Assembly (NCBI GenBank): GCA_002150815.3
Contig: NDFF03000372.1
Location: forward strand, 148,743 to 212,742
Direction: 5' to 3'
Length of the DNA stretch: 64,000 nucleotides
Origin: Grammothele lineata
Lineage: Eukaryota > Basidiomycota > Agaricomycetes > Polyporales > Polyporaceae
Positions 58,751-64,000 of the stretch are shown here, in pieces. The position numbers were made by a program, and so were the translations under genes. Each line of letters begins with the position of its first letter. Position 1 is the first letter of the stretch. The notes below the pieces were generated by a model. The model was not told the DNA's origin. It saw nothing but the letters and a program-made list of their open reading frames with translations, and ran no database searches.

Positions 58751-60413
58751 GGAGGTGGAATGCAATAACGGGATGGTCAGGCGTGCACGGGAGGAAGGGA
58801 TGGGGATACGTTCAGGATGTCACCAGTGACCACCTTTATGTACTGGGCGTTGAAGCACTCGGGAATTTACAGTAATACCACGACGAAGGGTGCAATGCAT
58901 AGACAGATGTTAGTTGCTTGAATGGAAGGCGAAGAATTAGGAGCTCGGAAACTATCTAATTTTATGAGGCGAAGCATGGAGAGTTCAGCGGCCAGGCTCG
59001 GGAGTAGGCAAAACTCACTAAGCGTAGTGTCTGAATACAACCGTAGGATTTATGACGGTTGGCGAGCTTAAGGTCAACGCAGAGCTCAGAGGCAGTTAGT
59101 ACCCCATTCCGGCTCTGGCGATATTCGCTTCACGAATATCTATAGCCGGTCGAGGCCAGTCTCCCCATGCCCTAGAACTTCGAAGTTGAGCGCCGTCCCG
59201 TAGGTGAACAAACTTTACTGGAGACGAAGTCAGTGTACGTACATTCTTCAGTCAAATTATCAGCAAGCTCGCGCGGATACTGGTAACTTGAATGCTTGCG
59301 TGTGATTGGGCACGGACTTAAGATAGTGCGGCAGACGAGGCGGCTTCTTGTGACCGTGGGGCCGGGGACTGATAGGATTGAGAACATGTGGTGCACGAGC
59401 CACGAACTCCCCTTGTCTTGCTCGGCTTCGTCGGGCCTGCGTTTTCACCGTGATGAATCCCTGGTCGGCGCCGCCATTAGCTTGGCTATGGGCATGGGTC
59501 TTCGAGCTTCACCCAGCGCCGACACCAGTCCCCTCTGCTGAGGCGGTTTAGACCGTGACTCGGAATGAGAACAATGCGGGGGCTTACTTCGGCGAGCTAT
59601 GTAAAACTCTCGATTATGTGTAGAGATCCACATTGAGTACAGAGAAGACCGGCCTATCCTTCCGTTTGAAGGTGTACAACGTGTACAACGACTGTGTGTC
59701 GGCATATGTGGCCCCTGGATGCCTGTCCTGCGATGGCGGCGGGTACGTTGCGTTTCCGTCGGGTTCAAGAAACGTCGGATGAGAGTGTAGTCTTGATTTT
59801 CTACGAAAGAAACGAAGGATGATGATAGAAGAACTTACGGCGCCGCGATAACAGAGCCTCGTATGAGCACTAGGCCTCGAAGATGAGTAGTTACACATAA
59901 AATATATCATGGAGGAGCATACAAGCGTTGACCATCGTACACAAATAGAAGCCAATTCGGGGCGGGGGCAAATCTGACCGATTGTCTAACCACGTACCTG
60001 GATTCCACGATGCCCTCGTTTTGCATAGGCTCTGCCCAAATAATCCTAGTAATGTTCTCCCCATCTCTCCTATCGTTGGCTACCCGATTATGTAGCGGAG
60101 GCACACATTGAGGTCAGTTTCTTGAGGGTGAACTTCGAAGGTTAGCTTTGGCAGGGCTAGGTCTGGAAAACATAGTCAAAATTCAAGCCGAGGTTGAAAG
60201 TCCCAAGCTCAGGCTGATCGAGTGAGGGGACATTTGGCATGACAGACGAGCAGAAGGTTCGAGGACCTAGTTATTTGCATTATCCAGAGGTTGTTATCCA
60301 CAAGCGCCGGGAGTTCAAACCCGCGTCGTGCCATTTCCACGAACGAAACATACACAAATGATTTCCGGAATATTACACGTGTACAGGATGCAAGGAAACG
60401 TGTACGCCGACTA
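58751..60413. other. Interval between DUF6534 copies B and C
   Basis: About 1.66 kb. A minus-strand frame at about 60107-59996 (MPPLHNRVANDRRDGENITR) runs into a good donor and might join to the frame near 59,620-59,760 (LEPDGNATYPPPSQDRHPG), but I recognise no family and would not call it. No SLNSR or TLGA signature of another DUF6534 copy was found. Confidence 0.3.
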
Positions 60414-62421
60414 TCACGGTAGACTTCGCGATACGACTTCGGACTTGTGGAATCGCAGAGCGCTCATCCCCATGATGCCCCCGACAGTATCAGTCTCTGT
60501 CGCCATCAGCTGTTGCGCGCGCAAACTCTCGCGCGAGTTCATCCTAGAGATGAGCGTGTGAGCAGGCTTCATCAAGGAATGCGCCTCAAGTGTTCCTGAC
60601 GTTATGAGTACAGAATTGGCATATACTAGAAATTAATGCCCGTCAGCATGGAAAACCCGTCGAAGCAGTTGATTTGGGTCACCTACTTTTGGCGGCGATC
60701 ATGCTAAAACCTATTACGTACAGGTTCCGTTTTTCGATGATAGACTACAGCAAAGAGAGTCAGTGGACGTTGCTTAAGACATGGGTTAGAGGAAATTGAC
60801 TTACTACAACCATGCAGAAGAAGCTCGAGACGCTACAAATGGCGACGGTTCAGGAAGGAATGCGATTTACGAGAAAAGATGAGAACAATCGCCTTGTTAT
60901 TAGTCCTGAGGACCATGAAGGCAATACTAAGATAGAGATCCCAAGTACATGTCATAAAGAGCAACCAACGTACCGGTATTAAACGCGTACGCCGTGAGGG
61001 AATCCAGCAATCTGTCTGTCCTGAGGCTATGATGCGCACAAAAATCGTTGCGAGTATGCGCTGACAACTTACTTTTTCACACCGTTGCGCTTCTTGTAAA
61101 GATGGAGCACAAGCACAACTGTAACTACAATGTCGCTCGTCCCGATGCACGCGAATGCAACTGTGATCATCCACTTCCGTAGGTGGTGTGTAAGTATAGA
61201 CACTTGAGATAGAGAATTATCTATACCTTGACACGAAGCCAGTTTAGGAATGTCGTATCAATAAGCCTAGTTGTCGTATTAGTTTATATTCGTGCCGGAA
61301 CGTTCTCGGCCCACAGTTTGACCGTGGCCGCTGTAGAGAACCCGTGAATAAAGGTGGAGAGCTAATATTCTTGATCACTCACCGACAGAGAACCCTATCC
61401 CCACGCAGATCATGAGGGCCTAGAGAGCCGTGAGCATTATGACGGTTCTGCTTGATATTGGCATACCCATCCTACTACGAAGAGCCATTTATACGCGGGA
61501 TTGACTGCCATTGACGGTCAGGGCTAAGAAGAACTTGAGCAAAGCGGAGTCACCCACGAAGGTAGACGCGCCGAGCGTAGTAACTGAGTATGAGCAATGT
61601 CAGATAGAATCCTGTCCCGAATGGTTCAGCTAATGCACTGACCAATCGCTCGTAATGACGACAATCCCCTGAGATCCATCGGTCAGTGCGCCGACCACGA
61701 ATGCTGATGTGAGACTAGTAACTCACAACAACGGGAACTAGGAGCTGACGGGTGACGAATTTAGTACCCGAAGAGCTAACATCGAGAAAGCCTTATTACC
61801 GCAATAGTACTAGGATCAGAAAGGGTCATTTATCTGTAGATGGGGAATGCAGGTAAACACAGTGACGTACACTGACCCGCGTGCGTAAGCCGCTAGGTTA
61901 TTGAAGTTCTGGATGAGATAACTGTACCTACACGTGGAACATCAAGTTAGCCGTGTGGCTCCAGGTGTTCTTGGGACGCACCCTATGTGGATTGTGAAGC
62001 CGGCGTGCACCGTTTCCATGAATCTTGAGTATGTCGAGGATCAGAGGTAACAACCGTAGGATTTAGTACAGTTTCCACGCACATCAGCACCACAGCCTTC
62101 AGAAGTGTATATTACACTTGTCAGGGCTATGATCGTCGAAGGAACAAAGAGGAAAGCTACTAACCGTCGACTTGAGTAGCCAGTGATCATTCGGAAACGT
62201 TCGAAAGTAGTGCCAGCTTTGCTGGATCATAAGACCATATAGCCTGAAACAGCGTCAATAACACCCAAGGGTGAATCCGAACAGGACGCAACACACATGA
62301 AGCCAAAGCATGCGCCTAAAAATATGGCCTTGTTGCTGTTGTCCACCGAGGGATATATGTCGGACGGATCGTCGAGATGCATGGCGTGGTACAGGCTGAA
62401 GGCTTCCTGGGACCATGGCAT
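60414..62421 (-). CDS. DUF6534 seven-helix membrane protein, copy C
   Basis: Third member of the array. Start MPWSQEAFSLYHAMHLDDPS; DNSNKAIFLGACFGFM joins by GT-AG to LYGLMIQQSWHYFRTFPNDH then WLLKST, closely matching the start of copy A (FPNDRLLLKLT). Near the end are EKRNLYVIGFSMIAAK, IYANSVLITMNSRESLRAQQ and a tail ending VVSRSLP. The internal helices between about 60,950 and 62,100 were read only in part. Same strand and similar span (2.0 kb) as copies A and B, so a tandem family expansion is the simplest history. Confidence 0.7.
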
Positions 62422-63309
62422 GGTGAGCTATACGTTTTATATGTCTGCTTAGGGTTCTGCAATGAGGTGGCGTGAGTACGGTAGTAATAGGCCCCGGAAG
62501 GATGCGGTTTGATAAAGTAGACTGGAGCATGGAACAACGATCACCTGTCACGCAGTTAGAATAAGCAGTCGCATTCATAGAGACGAGTGGCTTACTTTGG
62601 GGCTTCGGCCGTCGTAAGCTTGACAGAGGAATGTGCCGCCGAGTATGGAAGCAGATGCTTCGCGATCTTCGTATGACGGCCTCGGACTACTTGCTTATTC
62701 CGTGACCAGGGCACACACCAACTCGCGAAAGGCAGGACATGGTCACTGGCGGTGGAAAGGCGCGCGTCCTCGCTGGTATGTGAACTTTTGGACAATGGAG
62801 AAGTGTAGTAGTGTCATGATTCCCTTTCGACTCGAGTCGGAATCGTCATCGGACTCCTCGACGCGCATGCGAGATATTGACGCCGGGTGACGCTAGCAGC
62901 GCTTGTTGACGTGCCGCTTGTGATCACGTGCATGCGAGGCGAATCACCGTGCGCTTCCAAGGTACGCTGCCACACACGATCGTTCCTCCGAACAGACCGG
63001 CCATCGTTCCCGCAGCACGGGCCAGTCCACACCGTACCACAGAACCTCCGCTATTGTAACTCTGTCAGCCGGTCGCACGTTCTGATCGGAGAGCGAGGTG
63101 TTCGTAAGTCTACCTGTCTTCTGAATGTGCAGTGCTTATTGTGCCGAACTACTAAACGACTCACACTTGTCACTTACTATATGTAGGTCATCGCCGGCGT
63201 GAACTCGCTGCAGCGTTTGGGCATACCAACCTGCACGATGCGGAGCTCCGAGCGCGGTGTTATGATCTTACCACATCTTCCTCAACTGGCTTCGCGACCC
63301 ATTCGAAAC
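62422..63309. other. Intergenic, no gene seen
   Basis: About 890 bp between DUF6534 copy C and the amidohydrolase-like frame. There is a CACGTG at about 62926. Upstream in-frame Met codons at 63199 and 63238 could extend the following gene. Confidence 0.35.
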
Positions 63310-63640
63310 ATGCCCCGTTCTCTCTTCGGCCTGTTCATCCTGTTGGTTTCCAGTGTCTCCGCCTACTTCTATCTTTCCACCGGGGTTAGCGTTCACCGAC
63401 ATATGGAGGTGGTATCTCTGGACGCGAGCTCAACTTTGGCCAAATGCCGTGCACTTACGCTGAAGCCTGCTCCACCAGCCGATTTCTATTACCGCACCCG
63501 GTCGGATCGGTACGAGCAAGGTACAGCCCCGGTGCTGATTCGCAACGCCACCATTTGGACAGGCGAACAGAATGGCTCTCACGTCATCTACGGAGATGTT
63601 CTACTCGACGGAGGTATCATTAAGTCCGTCGGAGCACCCC
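63310..63640 (+). pseudogene. Amidohydrolase-like protein, N-terminal fragment, interrupted
   Basis: The N-terminus of a basidiomycete membrane-anchored metal-dependent hydrolase (amidohydrolase superfamily): one helix (LFGLFILLVSSVSAYFYLS), ALTLKPAPPADFYYRTRSDR, then PVLIRNATIWTGEQNG and YGDVLLDGGIIKSVG. This is only the composite N-terminal beta domain; the metal-binding HxH and barrel are absent. After KSVG the likeness stops and the frame runs into sequence leading to a tRNA-like element, closing at a stop at 63832-63834. I infer an insertion or break; an ordinary intron starting near 63,637 with the rest beyond 64,000 is the main alternative, so pseudogene status is tentative. Confidence 0.55.
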
Positions 63641-63893
63641 ACCATGTAGGCAGGACATGTCATGCTGCAGAAATTGCTACAGCAGACACTGCAGTGGGCC
63701 CAGGAAAGCCTGCACCAGCAATTCCTGCAGACAACGTGTCACAACCCGTTGCTGCAAACAATGCGTTCTGGGCGCCAAATAAGCGCCCAGAAGCACTGCC
63801 ACGAGGAATAATAGGTGCACAGTGCCGGGTTTGAACCCAGGACCTAAATCCCGGATTCAAATCAGACACTATAGACCACTACTCCAAGAATCC
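63641..63893 (-). mobile_element. tRNA-like, probable SINE element
   Basis: Read on the minus strand from about 63893, the sequence has a tRNA-like promoter: an A-box-like TGGAGTAGTGG and a B-box GGTTCAAACC inside a perfect T-arm (stem CTGGG/CCCGG, loop TTCAAAC). The acceptor stem does not close into a normal tRNA, so a tRNA-derived SINE fits better than a functional tRNA. The body would extend leftward towards the broken amidohydrolase frame. Borders and target-site duplication were not found. Confidence 0.5.
63766..63792. repeat. Perfect 10-bp inverted repeat
   Basis: TTCTGGGCGC and GCGCCCAGAA flank the 7-nt loop CAAATAA, a strong hairpin on either strand. It lies within the tRNA-linked element. 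Confidence 0.85.
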
Positions 63894-64000
63894 ATTACTT
63901 TTCTACATACTATTCTCTCCATATCCCCTTCTTTCCCCGGCTCCCGGGGACCTCCGGGGACCTCCCGGGACCGGCTCCTGGCGCCCTCCCAGCGCTTTTT
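63894..64000. repeat. GC-rich short direct repeats at the right edge
   Basis: CCGGGGACCTC-type units recur two or three times around 63,945-63,975 (CCCGGGGACCTCCGGGGACC), within a pyrimidine-rich stretch. Nothing coding seen. Confidence 0.45.

Noticed and set aside
59614..60107. Minus-strand gene between DUF6534 copies B and C
   Set aside because: Joining the frames needs an intron longer than its neighbours and no family was recognised; left as a note only.
63814..63893. Functional tRNA gene on the minus strand
   Set aside because: T-arm and A/B boxes are good but the acceptor and anticodon stems do not pair, so a tRNA-derived repeat is more likely.

Overview
The window is nuclear DNA from a filamentous basidiomycete, most likely a wood- or litter-associated Agaricomycete. 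Genes are dense, on both strands, and cut by many 45-70 bp introns whose ends I could join while keeping frame and family motifs. The families point the same way: an AA9 lytic polysaccharide monooxygenase, DUF6533 and DUF6534 seven-helix proteins, a basidiomycete BTB protein, and Clr4-like, Csf1, Dsc4-like and Nse6-like proteins. Nothing suggests a bacterial or viral source. There is no CRISPR array and I found no confident canonical tRNA or rRNA gene.

Bases 1 to about 47,300 are mostly conserved housekeeping genes. In order: the 3' end of eIF3c facing eIF2B-gamma tail to tail; a hypothetical protein; a GCK-III kinase (Kic1/Nak1 type); a decayed DUF4140/DUF4139 gene; a BTB protein; two tandem APS kinases; pyroglutamyl peptidase; the Mgs1/WRNIP1 ATPase; a very long SUV39-type SET methyltransferase; a secreted AA9 oxygenase; PRKRIP1; NSA2; YIP1; the giant lipid-transfer protein Csf1 (about 11 kb); a tiny twin-Cx9C protein (NDUFAF8-like); Dsc4-like (DUF1746); and a probable Nse6/SLF2-like (CANIN) protein. 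For many of these I worked out exon-by-exon models that sum to whole codons.

From about 47,300 to the end the window changes character. Conserved genes stop, gaps of 0.5-1.8 kb appear, and fungal-specific families take over: one DUF6533 seven-helix protein, two 48-residue secreted Cys-rich peptides (49 codons each, with introns just after the stop codon), and three same-strand DUF6534 seven-helix genes. The window ends in an amidohydrolase-like gene whose frame is lost next to a tRNA-like, probably SINE-derived, sequence.

Points most worth following up: the secreted-peptide pair beside the orphan seven-helix cluster; the tandem APS kinases, where the inner copy has a GC donor inside its ATP-binding loop and lacks the CACGTGA box of the outer copy; NSA2, with coding exons of 3, 6 and 8 nt; the MCB-like boxes upstream of Mgs1; and the tRNA-like element at the right edge.
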